Positions 1 through 4,673 of a DNA stretch of 8,289 nucleotides are shown here, one piece after another. The notes under the pieces are model-generated. The model saw only the letters and a program-made list of their open reading frames with translations. It was not told the origin of the DNA and did no database searches. Every line of letters starts with the position of its first letter. The stretch's first letter is position 1. The position numbers were made by a program, and so were the translations under genes. The stretch is from positions 1-8,289 of the forward strand of contig JAAZDR010000119.1 in NCBI GenBank assembly GCA_012512705.1, written 5' to 3'. This DNA comes from Bacillota bacterium (GTDB lineage: Bacteria; Bacillota; Dethiobacteria; DTU022; JAAZDR01).

Positions 1-645
1 ATTTTCTGCTGTCGAGTTGTAAGGACAGGCGAACTAGTTTGCCCTGACTGTCTTCCTAAACTGGAAAAAACTGATGGTGGCTGTCTCCGCTGTGCAGCAC
101 CGCTGCCTAAAAATAGCACAAGTGATCGTTGCCCATGGTGTGCCGGGTTTACCTTTACGTTTAAAAGCGTGCGTGCTGTCTCCTATTACCGTGGGGAGTG
201 GCGTAAGGTGATCCACCGTTTTAAGTACGGGCGAGAGAGGCACCTTGCCCGGCCGCTGGCCCAGTTAATCTATGAAAATTTTGATAGTTGGGAAGGCTTG
301 CAGGCGGAGGTAATCACTGCTGTGCCCCTTCATTACCGGCGGCTGCAGGAACGCGGTTATAACCAATCTGCTCTTTTGGCGCGGGAGCTGTCGCGTCTAA
401 CGAATATCCCATATGTAGAGCTGCTGGAGCGAAAGAAAGATACCCCTTCCCAGACTGGTTTAAACAGGGAGGAACGCTTGCGCAACCTTCGTGGTGCATT
501 CCATCTACGCCGTCCATTAAAAAAGGGAATGGAAGTACTTGTTGTTGATGATGTTTTCACTACCGGGGCTACTGCCGAAGCAGCTACCAATGCTTTGGTT
601 GCCGGTGGGGCAGGAAAAGTATTTATCCTTGTCGCAGCGCGTTAA
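1..645 (+). CDS. comF: ComF/ComFC family protein (zinc finger + phosphoribosyltransferase fold), 5' end missing
   Basis: The frame is open from the first base, so the gene starts before the window; 214 codons are visible, and ComF proteins are usually about 220-250 residues. The N-terminal part carries paired cysteines (visible residues 3-4, CPDC at 14-17, CLRC at 28-31, CPWC at 44-47), the typical ComF zinc-finger region. The rest is a type I phosphoribosyltransferase fold: VPLH at 108-111, the family motif RGYNQ at 118-122, and the ribose-phosphate loop VVDDVFTTGAT at 181-191. In competent bacteria ComFC is needed for uptake and processing of transforming DNA, working with the helicase ComFA; the exact biochemical role is unsettled. 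A GTG at 169 lies inside the gene and is not the start, because the cysteine region would be lost. No terminator follows; a new promoter begins 18 bases after the stop. In B. subtilis the same gene lies upstream of hpf and secA. Confidence 0.93.
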   Translation: MFCCRVVRTGELVCPDCLPKLEKTDGGCLRCAAPLPKNSTSDRCPWCAGFTFTFKSVRAVSYYRGEWRKVIHRFKYGRERHLARPLAQLIYENFDSWEGLQAEVITAVPLHYRRLQERGYNQSALLARELSRLTNIPYVELLERKKDTPSQTGLNREERLRNLRGAFHLRRPLKKGMEVLVVDDVFTTGATAEAATNALVAGGAGKVFILVAAR

Positions 646-662
646 AAGCTGGTAATAATTAA

Positions 663-691
663 TTGACAAGCCCCAGCCTATGTGATATGTT
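663..691 (+). promoter_or_regulatory. Sigma-A-type promoter of the cold-shock gene
   Basis: A perfect -35 box TTGACA (663-668) is followed after 17 bases by TATGTT (686-691), which is preceded by TG at 683-684, giving an extended -10. Transcription would start near 697-700 and leave an untranslated leader of about 55-58 bases before the cold-shock start codon. Box quality and position make this the best promoter in the window. It separates the cold-shock gene from comF. No start site has been measured. Confidence 0.75.
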
Positions 692-696
692 TTATA

Positions 697-724
697 CGTG
701 AGGTTACGCGTATGTGTGCTCACG
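697..724 (+). promoter_or_regulatory. Possible 5'-leader hairpin of the cold-shock mRNA
   Basis: CGTGAG (697-702) is complementary to CTCACG (719-724). The 16-base loop contains the small palindrome TACGCGTA (705-712). The arms fall at the expected 5' end of the transcript, and an A/T-rich stretch plus the ribosome binding site follow. Leaders of cold-shock mRNAs often have structure that affects stability or temperature-dependent translation. Whether this 6-bp stem does so is inference. Confidence 0.35.
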
Positions 725-754
725 GATTTTAATTTTTTAGGAGGTATTTTTTTA

Positions 755-952
755 ATGCAAGGTAAAGTTAAGTGGTTTAATCAAGAAAAAGGCTATGGGT
801 TTATTGAGCGGGAAGATGGCGGCGATGTGTTTGTTCACTATTCCGCTATCCAAGAAGAAGGATTTAAAACCCTGGCCGAGGGGCAGGAAGTTGAGTTTGA
901 TATTGTTGAAGGCAGCCGCGGACCGCAGGCGGCGAATGTTGTTAAGTTGTAA
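755..952 (+). CDS. csp: Cold-shock protein (CspA family)
   Basis: A 65-residue protein of a single cold-shock domain, an OB-fold five-stranded barrel that binds single-stranded RNA and DNA. Both nucleic-acid binding motifs are present: RNP1 as KGYGFIE (residues 12-18) and RNP2 as VFVHY (25-29). The opening MQGKVKWFN and the closing GPQAANV are typical of the bacterial family, and the length is normal. Such proteins act in the cytoplasm as RNA chaperones that keep mRNA unfolded in the cold or in stationary phase. The ATG at 755 is chosen because AGGAGGT (739-745) lies 9 bases upstream; the frame could be opened further upstream but without a ribosome binding site. The gene is a one-gene unit, with a promoter at 663-691 and a terminator at 987-1016. 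The sequence does not say which Csp paralogue this is. Confidence 0.95.
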   Translation: MQGKVKWFNQEKGYGFIEREDGGDVFVHYSAIQEEGFKTLAEGQEVEFDIVEGSRGPQAANVVKL

Positions 953-986
953 TTCGTGAGTGCACGGTAACTGAACAACGAAAATT

Positions 987-1016
987 AGAAAATCCCGTAT
1001 ACGGGATTTTCTTTTT
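987..1016 (+). terminator. Intrinsic terminator after the cold-shock gene
   Basis: Bases 987-1012 form a perfect 26-base palindrome centred on GTATAC. As RNA it makes an 11-bp stem with a 4-base loop, immediately followed by a U tract (1012-1016). It ends the cold-shock transcript and insulates hpf, whose candidate promoter starts six bases later. Confidence 0.85.
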
Positions 1017-1021
1017 AAATG

Positions 1022-1048
1022 GGAGGATTTTTTGGGGCTATAGGGAAT
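1022..1048 (+). promoter_or_regulatory. Candidate sigma-H (Spo0H) promoter of hpf
   Basis: AGGATTT (1024-1030), 13 bases, then GGAAT (1044-1048) match the B. subtilis sigma-H pattern (AGGAnnT, 13-14 bases, nGAAT). From memory the arrangement is close to the spoVG P1 promoter. Transcription would start near 1055 and give a leader of about 45 bases. In B. subtilis hpf (yvyD) is known to be controlled by sigma-B and sigma-H, so a sigma-H site here fits. I saw no good sigma-A promoter in the same gap. Confidence 0.55.
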
Positions 1049-1098
1049 ATTATTCATTGAGCTCTCAGTCTAATGCTCCTAGTAAGGAGGAACGATCC

Positions 1099-1629
1099 AT
1101 GAAAATCAGTGTGCGCGGAAAAAACATCGAGGTTACTCCGGCTTTGGAGGATTACGTGGAGAAGAAGATCGGCAAGCTGGCCAAGTTTTTTGAGGAAGAC
1201 GTGGAAAGCCAGGTGGTTTTAAGTGTGACACGCGGAGATCACCTTGTCGAGGCTACTGTCTTTCTAAGTGGTTTAATTTTACGCGCTGAGGAAGCAACGG
1301 ACGATATGTACTCCTCAATTGACCTGGTCGTGGAGAAGCTTGAAAAACAGATTCATAAATATAAGACCAGGCTCAACAGGCGGCTTCGTCAAACTAGTCT
1401 TAAAGAGCTTAATGAAAGGTATAAGGATGATCAGCGTGAAGAAGAAGAAAAGAGAGTTGTGCGTACAAAGCGCTTTGCTGTAAAACCGATGCCTGTGGAG
1501 GAAGCAGTACTGCAGATGGATCTTTTGGGTCACGACTTTTTTGTTTTTGCTAACGCGGAAACCGAAGATGTAAATGTTGTTTACCGTCGTAAAGACGGTA
1601 ACTATGGGTTAATCGAACCTGAGTATTAA
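1099..1629 (+). CDS. hpf: Ribosome hibernation promoting factor, long form (HPF/YvyD)
   Basis: A 176-residue protein with the two-domain layout of long-form HPF. The N-terminal domain (about 1-100) begins MKISVRGKNIEVTPALEDYV and has the beta-alpha-beta-beta-beta-alpha pattern that binds the 30S decoding region and blocks mRNA and tRNA. A charged linker (about 105-122, rich in Glu, Lys and Arg) leads to the C-terminal dimerisation domain (about 123-176: RTKRFAVKPM ... DFFVFANAETEDVNVVYRRKDGNYGLIEP). In Firmicutes the long form joins two 70S ribosomes into inactive 100S dimers during stationary phase. The ATG at 1099 is chosen because AAGGAGG (1084-1090) lies 8 bases upstream; the in-frame TTG at 1057 has no ribosome binding site and would add residues unlike the family. 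It appears to be a single-gene unit between a sigma-H-like promoter and a strong terminator. Confidence 0.96.
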   Translation: MKISVRGKNIEVTPALEDYVEKKIGKLAKFFEEDVESQVVLSVTRGDHLVEATVFLSGLILRAEEATDDMYSSIDLVVEKLEKQIHKYKTRLNRRLRQTSLKELNERYKDDQREEEEKRVVRTKRFAVKPMPVEEAVLQMDLLGHDFFVFANAETEDVNVVYRRKDGNYGLIEPEY

Positions 1630-1644
1630 ATAAGGTTTATTAAT

Positions 1645-1671
1645 AAAACCCGGCCATTTGGCCGGGTTTTT
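1645..1671 (+). terminator. Intrinsic terminator after hpf
   Basis: The A-rich arm plus CCCGGCC (1649-1655) pairs with GGCCGGG (1660-1666) around the 4-base loop ATTT, and a T tract runs 1667-1671. The A's before and T's after extend the stem to 11 bp. It lies 15 bases after the hpf stop codon. Confidence 0.93.
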
Positions 1672-1754
1672 CCATATTGATTTTTGGGGGCATCATTTTG
1701 TCTCTGAGTGTGTTGCGGTTTTTTAGTGCAAGTCCTAATATTTCCCTAAAAAAT

Positions 1755-1782
1755 GCAGGATATTCTGTCAGCCTAGTCGAAT
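1755..1782 (+). promoter_or_regulatory. Candidate sigma-H promoter of the 219-residue protein gene
   Basis: GCAGGATAT (1755-1763), exactly 14 bases, then CGAAT (1778-1782). This meets the published-style B. subtilis sigma-H consensus (RWAGGAnnT, N14, HGAAT) at every position except the W. Transcription would begin near 1789, leaving a leader of about 60 bases before the start codon at 1851. The remaining upstream gap, 1672-1754, shows no other feature that I can support. Confidence 0.6.
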
Positions 1783-1850
1783 AACGGTAGATGAACTGAA
1801 CGCGAACCATACCGCGCAATACATAATGCCTTGTTTGAAGGATGATTAAC

Positions 1851-2510
1851 ATGGGTAAAACACCGAACAATCCCTTTTTTGACCAGTTTGAAAAAAGTAT
1901 AAAAAAAATTAAAGATATTAAAGCGGTAAATATTGTCGGCAGTGAAGACAACGATAGCATTGAAGAGATCCACGTGCTCGCAGAAAAAAAACGCACTGCA
2001 AAACAGATTGTTCGGGATATTGAGACTTTGTTTAAAGTTAAATTTGGGCGGGATATTGACCACAAAAAAGTAAGTGTTCTTCAATTTGGTGAGGATCTAA
2101 AAATTAACAATATTCCGCGCTTGAAATTTAATAGCCTTGCTCTTTATCGCAGTTCTAATCGCCTCGAAATCAAGGTTGAACTGATCACTCCTTCCGGGCA
2201 GTGCATTGCCGGAGAAGCAGTAGGCTTAAATTCACGAACTAACCGTTTACGTATGGTAGCGGAGGCAACAGTGAGGGCGGTGGAGAAAGTATTTGATGAG
2301 AGCCTCCGATTAACTGCTTCTGTTGAGAATGTAAACCTCTTTTCTTTAGGTGGATCGCGGGTGGCGATTGCGATTATTGCTTTAATCGGCGAAAAAGAGA
2401 ACCAGCAGTTAGTTGGTTCCGCCCTTGTTCAAGACGATGAGAATGAATCAGTGATCCGTGCTGTCCTTGATGCTCTAAATCGTTACGTTGAAAAAAATTT
2501 TATTACTTAA
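1851..2510 (+). CDS. Uncharacterised conserved-type protein, two-part, soluble
   Basis: A 219-residue protein that I cannot assign to a named family. It has no signal peptide or membrane segment and is probably cytoplasmic. The N-terminal part (about 20-80) alternates strands and one helix: a strand ending in IHVLAE, a helix with KQIVRDIETLF, then a short DHKKVSVLQF strand. I have an unverified impression of similar stretches in other clostridial and actinobacterial proteins of unknown function. The C-terminal part (about 93-217) looks like a tandem duplication: strand-turn-strand-helix with RMVAEATVRAVEKVF in the first copy and VIRAVLDALNRYVEKNF in the second. The ATG at 1851 is preferred over the ATG at 1842 because GAAGGA (1837-1842) sits 8 bases before 1851 and would overlap the other. 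It is flanked by the hpf terminator and a sigma-H-like promoter, which suggests expression at the onset of stationary phase or sporulation (inference). Confidence 0.8.
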   Translation: MGKTPNNPFFDQFEKSIKKIKDIKAVNIVGSEDNDSIEEIHVLAEKKRTAKQIVRDIETLFKVKFGRDIDHKKVSVLQFGEDLKINNIPRLKFNSLALYRSSNRLEIKVELITPSGQCIAGEAVGLNSRTNRLRMVAEATVRAVEKVFDESLRLTASVENVNLFSLGGSRVAIAIIALIGEKENQQLVGSALVQDDENESVIRAVLDALNRYVEKNFIT

Positions 2511-2525
2511 ACTTAATAGCAGTTT

Positions 2526-2610
2526 AGGGACCGGCCCTTTTTTCCCCAAGCGAAGCGGTGCCCGCCTATTTGGAGCGGAGTGAGGCGGAGAAAACCGCGA
2601 AGGGGGAAAG
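2526..2610 (+). promoter_or_regulatory. GC-rich foldable leader with weak terminator and masked ribosome binding site
   Basis: A short hairpin AGGG/CCCT (2526-2529 with 2535-2538) followed by six T's (2538-2543) resembles a weak terminator. An alternative larger fold is nested: TTTCCCC (2541-2547) with GGGGAAA (2603-2609), GCGGT (2555-2559) with ACCGC (2594-2598), and CCGCCT (2562-2567) with AGGCGG (2583-2588). The outermost pairing would hide the ribosome binding site of the 27-codon ORF. The two folds share the T tract, so they compete. No known riboswitch class is recognised. A weak TTGAAA...TTAATA promoter-like pair (2488-2518, 19-base spacing) lies just upstream. The regulatory role is inference from complementarity alone. 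Confidence 0.4.
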
Positions 2611-2613
2611 ACG

Positions 2614-2697
2614 ATGGCTAAATTGATCCGCGTAATGATCGTCCTTGGAACGCTTATTCTTGCTGGAGGCGCCAATTTCAGATGGGGTTGGCCGTAA
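2614..2697 (+). CDS. Small 27-residue hydrophobic peptide
   Basis: The ORF runs from ATG to TAA with 27 codons and is preceded by a strong ribosome binding site, GGGGG (2602-2606), 7 bases from the ATG. The peptide begins MAKLIR, continues with a hydrophobic stretch of about 13 residues (VMIVLGTLILAGG) and ends NFRWGWP with two tryptophans. Positive residues before a hydrophobic core suggest a one-span membrane peptide or a short signal-like sequence. It ends 43 bases before the HD-GYP gene, with no terminator between them, so it could be the first gene of that operon or a leader peptide that couples translation to it. I do not recognise a family. It could also be a chance ORF; the good ribosome binding site and the ordered amphipathic layout argue for a real gene. 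Confidence 0.55.
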   Translation: MAKLIRVMIVLGTLILAGGANFRWGWP

Positions 2698-2740
2698 GAT
2701 AAGCTATGCCGGTCCCTCCTTTTATTTCAGGGGTGGGGCA

Positions 2741-3997
2741 ATGTCTTTTTTTCGAGAACGTGCATCTGTAAAATTCTATGTATTGGCTCTAACTTTTTTA
2801 GGTTTTTATCTGTTGTTTCGTTATCAACCTGTACTAAATGAGCCGCAAACAGCAAAGCTGCTTTTTTTTATGTTAATTGTTATGGCTGCAGAGCAGTTTC
2901 AGGTAGCGATGCCCTGGCGCGAAAGCTATGTAAGTGTTGGCTTTGCCTTAATCCTGGCGGCAATTTTGATTTTCGGTCCGGTCGCCGCATGGCCGGCGGC
3001 AATCGGTCAGATAACCCTCAAGGATATTAAATTTTTCCCTAGATATTTTTACCGCACCTTTTTTAATGTTGCCCAAATTGCTGTTTGTACGGTAGCTGCC
3101 GCTGAAGTTTATTTATACTTGGGAGGCGTTCCAGAAGAGATTGTCTTTCCGAGAAATTTACTGGCGATCATCGCTACCTGTATTGTATATTTTTTATTAA
3201 ATGTATCTTTTATGGTTATTGTCCTCTCTCTCTCTCAGAACACCTCTGCCTTAAAGCTCTGGGCATTGAATTTTAAGTGGGTGCTGCCTAATTATCTCGC
3301 TCTCTCTCCACTTGGCGTTTTGGTGGCCTTGCTTTATGTTCAGGTCGGCACGCCGGGAGTGCTTCTTCTATTTCTCCCTCTTTTGCTTGCCCGCCATACT
3401 TTTATGCAGTATACGGAGATGCGCAACACCTACCTCAGCACTATAAAAGCATTCGTTAAAGCAATTGATGCTAAAGATAAATATACTAGCGGTCATTCGG
3501 AGCGGGTGGCTTATTATGCAGTGGAGATTGGTCGTGAGCTAAGGCTTTCCGAAGAAAAGCTTGAAAAATTAGAATACCTCGCCCTCCTTCATGATATCGG
3601 CAAGATTGCGGTTGCAGAAAGTGTTTTGAATAAGAAAGGAAAGCTTATAGCGGAGGAACTCAACTTGATCCGTGCGCACCCCCAAATCGGTGCGAATATC
3701 GTGGAGGGGATAAAGTTTATAGGTAGTGATGCCAATATTATTCGTTACCACCATGAGTGGGTTAACGGCAGAGGCTACCCTGCAGGCATTGATGGTGAAA
3801 AAATACCGCTAGGAGCAAAAATTGTTTCTGTGGCCGATGCGTTTGATGCGATGACCTCTAAACGTGTTTACCGCGATGCGATGTCTGTAGAAAAGGCTGT
3901 AGAGGAGTTAAGAAGGTGCAGCGGCACGCAGTTTGACCCTCAAATAGTTGAAGCGCTGGTAAAAGTCTTACGGCGGAAAGGGGAATATTCAGGATGA
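2741..3997 (+). CDS. Membrane-anchored HD-GYP domain protein, probable cyclic di-GMP phosphodiesterase
   Basis: A 418-residue protein. Residues 1 to about 225 hold six or seven hydrophobic spans (about 12-28, 38-56, 64-90, 109-127, 139-163, 190-222), a membrane sensor region that I cannot name. A linker (about 226-240) leads to a complete HD-GYP domain: H252 in GHSERV, H284-D285 in LLHDIGKI, H313 in RAHP, HHE at 337-339, GRGYP at 343-347, D366 in VADAFDAMTS, then the closing QFDP. All metal-ligand positions of the family are present, so it should be active. HD-GYP enzymes hydrolyse cyclic di-GMP to pGpG or GMP and thereby favour motile over sessile behaviour. ATG 2741 is chosen because a G-rich ribosome binding site (2729-2738) lies in front; an upstream TTG at 2645 in the same frame has none. 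Its stop overlaps the next start as ATGA, implying coupled translation. A (CT)6 tract at 3224-3236 lies in the membrane part. Confidence 0.92.
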   Translation: MSFFRERASVKFYVLALTFLGFYLLFRYQPVLNEPQTAKLLFFMLIVMAAEQFQVAMPWRESYVSVGFALILAAILIFGPVAAWPAAIGQITLKDIKFFPRYFYRTFFNVAQIAVCTVAAAEVYLYLGGVPEEIVFPRNLLAIIATCIVYFLLNVSFMVIVLSLSQNTSALKLWALNFKWVLPNYLALSPLGVLVALLYVQVGTPGVLLLFLPLLLARHTFMQYTEMRNTYLSTIKAFVKAIDAKDKYTSGHSERVAYYAVEIGRELRLSEEKLEKLEYLALLHDIGKIAVAESVLNKKGKLIAEELNLIRAHPQIGANIVEGIKFIGSDANIIRYHHEWVNGRGYPAGIDGEKIPLGAKIVSVADAFDAMTSKRVYRDAMSVEKAVEELRRCSGTQFDPQIVEALVKVLRRKGEYSG

Positions 3998-4518
3998 TCG
4001 ATCTTTTAATTCTCTCGGTGATAATCGGACTTTTACGCGGCGGAAAGCTTGCTAGACTTGCAGAGGTGAAGATTAAATGTTTCCCCCTTATACTTTGCGC
4101 CCTTTTGCTGCGCTTTGTAGTGGTTGTTTTCGGCGGTAAGGAGTTATTTTTCTTTGTCATTTACGGTTCTTATCTGCAGATCGTTGCTTATCTGCTCCTT
4201 GTCTATGCCCTCTATCGTAACGGTTCTGCATTGAGGGTTGCCGCTATCGGAGTATTACTAAATTTTCTGGTGATTACTTTTAACGGCGGGGTTATGCCTG
4301 TATCTGCGACAGCCCTGGAGTTAACAGGATTGGAGATGGAGCTTTATACCACGCATACTTACATTGACGAGGGAACCGCCCTCTGGTTTCTCGGCGATAT
4401 TATTCCTATACCTCCACCTTACCCCTATACGCGGGTAGTAAGCATTGGGGATATCTTTTTGGCGGCCGGGATCTTTCTCTTTGTCAACCGGCAGATGATC
4501 ACTGACACGAGCAGGTGA
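3994..4518 (+). CDS. DUF5317-type integral membrane protein
   Basis: A 174-residue, strongly hydrophobic protein with about four to five membrane spans (near 1-14, 27-44, 50-68, 76-93 and 147-165). The features I associate with DUF5317 are GGKLARLAEVKIKCFPL near the start, NGGVMPVSATALELTG in the middle, LGDIIPIP before the last loop, and VSIGDIFLAAGIFLFV as the last span. The function of this family is unknown. The start codon overlaps the stop of the HD-GYP gene (ATGA, 3994-3997), with AAAGGGG (3977-3983) as ribosome binding site inside the upstream gene, so the two are surely cotranscribed and perhaps made in fixed ratio. This suggests a partner role in the membrane with the HD-GYP sensor (inference). 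Nothing in it looks like an enzyme active site. Confidence 0.82.
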   Translation: MIDLLILSVIIGLLRGGKLARLAEVKIKCFPLILCALLLRFVVVVFGGKELFFFVIYGSYLQIVAYLLLVYALYRNGSALRVAAIGVLLNFLVITFNGGVMPVSATALELTGLEMELYTTHTYIDEGTALWFLGDIIPIPPPYPYTRVVSIGDIFLAAGIFLFVNRQMITDTSR

Positions 4519-4528
4519 CGTTCGGGGG

Positions 4529-4557
4529 TTGTATACGGCCGGCGTTAATGATAAAAT
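4529..4557 (+). promoter_or_regulatory. Candidate sigma-A promoter of secA
   Basis: TTGTAT (4529-4534), 17 bases, then TAAAAT (4552-4557), preceded by TG at 4549-4550 as an extended -10. Transcription would start near 4564, about 110 bases before the secA ATG. The -35 matches four of six consensus positions and the -10 five of six. It starts 11 bases after the end of the DUF5317 gene. Confidence 0.55.
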
Positions 4558-4629
4558 TATTTAGTGCCCATTTATTGCTCAACTACTCAGCCGAAGGTTA
4601 GAAGAGCATCGTGGTAGTGGATTTTAGTT

Positions 4630-4652
4630 AGGGAACCAAAAGGTTCCTTTTT
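4630..4652 (+). terminator. Intrinsic terminator just before the secA ribosome binding site (possible attenuator)
   Basis: GGAACC (4632-4637) and GGTTCC (4642-4647) pair around an AAAA loop, extended by two weaker pairs at the base, and five T's follow (4648-4652). The secA ribosome binding site begins only seven bases later. It could simply end the HD-GYP/DUF5317 transcript. Because no usable promoter fits between it and secA, secA transcripts starting upstream must pass through it. Confidence 0.8.
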
Positions 4653-4673
4653 AAATATGAGGGGGAATTATCT

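Noticed and set aside
1057..1098. Extended hpf start at TTG 1057 giving 14 more residues
   Set aside because: It has no ribosome binding site, while ATG 1099 has AAGGAGG at the right distance and gives the usual HPF N-terminus.
1672..1754. Possible small RNA or second terminator between hpf and the unknown gene
   Set aside because: The stretch is T-rich but shows no convincing hairpin, promoter or ORF with a ribosome binding site.
2526..2610. Cyclic di-GMP riboswitch before the HD-GYP gene
   Set aside because: I see neither the conserved core of the GEMM-I class nor that of the class II pseudoknot; only generic complementarity is present.
2645..2740. Upstream TTG start for the HD-GYP protein
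   Set aside because: No ribosome binding site, the stretch overlaps the 27-codon ORF in another frame, and the added residues do not look like a membrane-protein start. ATG 2741 has a G-rich site in front.
4548..4601. 17-codon ORF in the secA leader as a possible SecM-like arrest peptide
   Set aside because: Its ATG overlaps the predicted -10 box, there is no ribosome binding site, and no arrest motif is visible.
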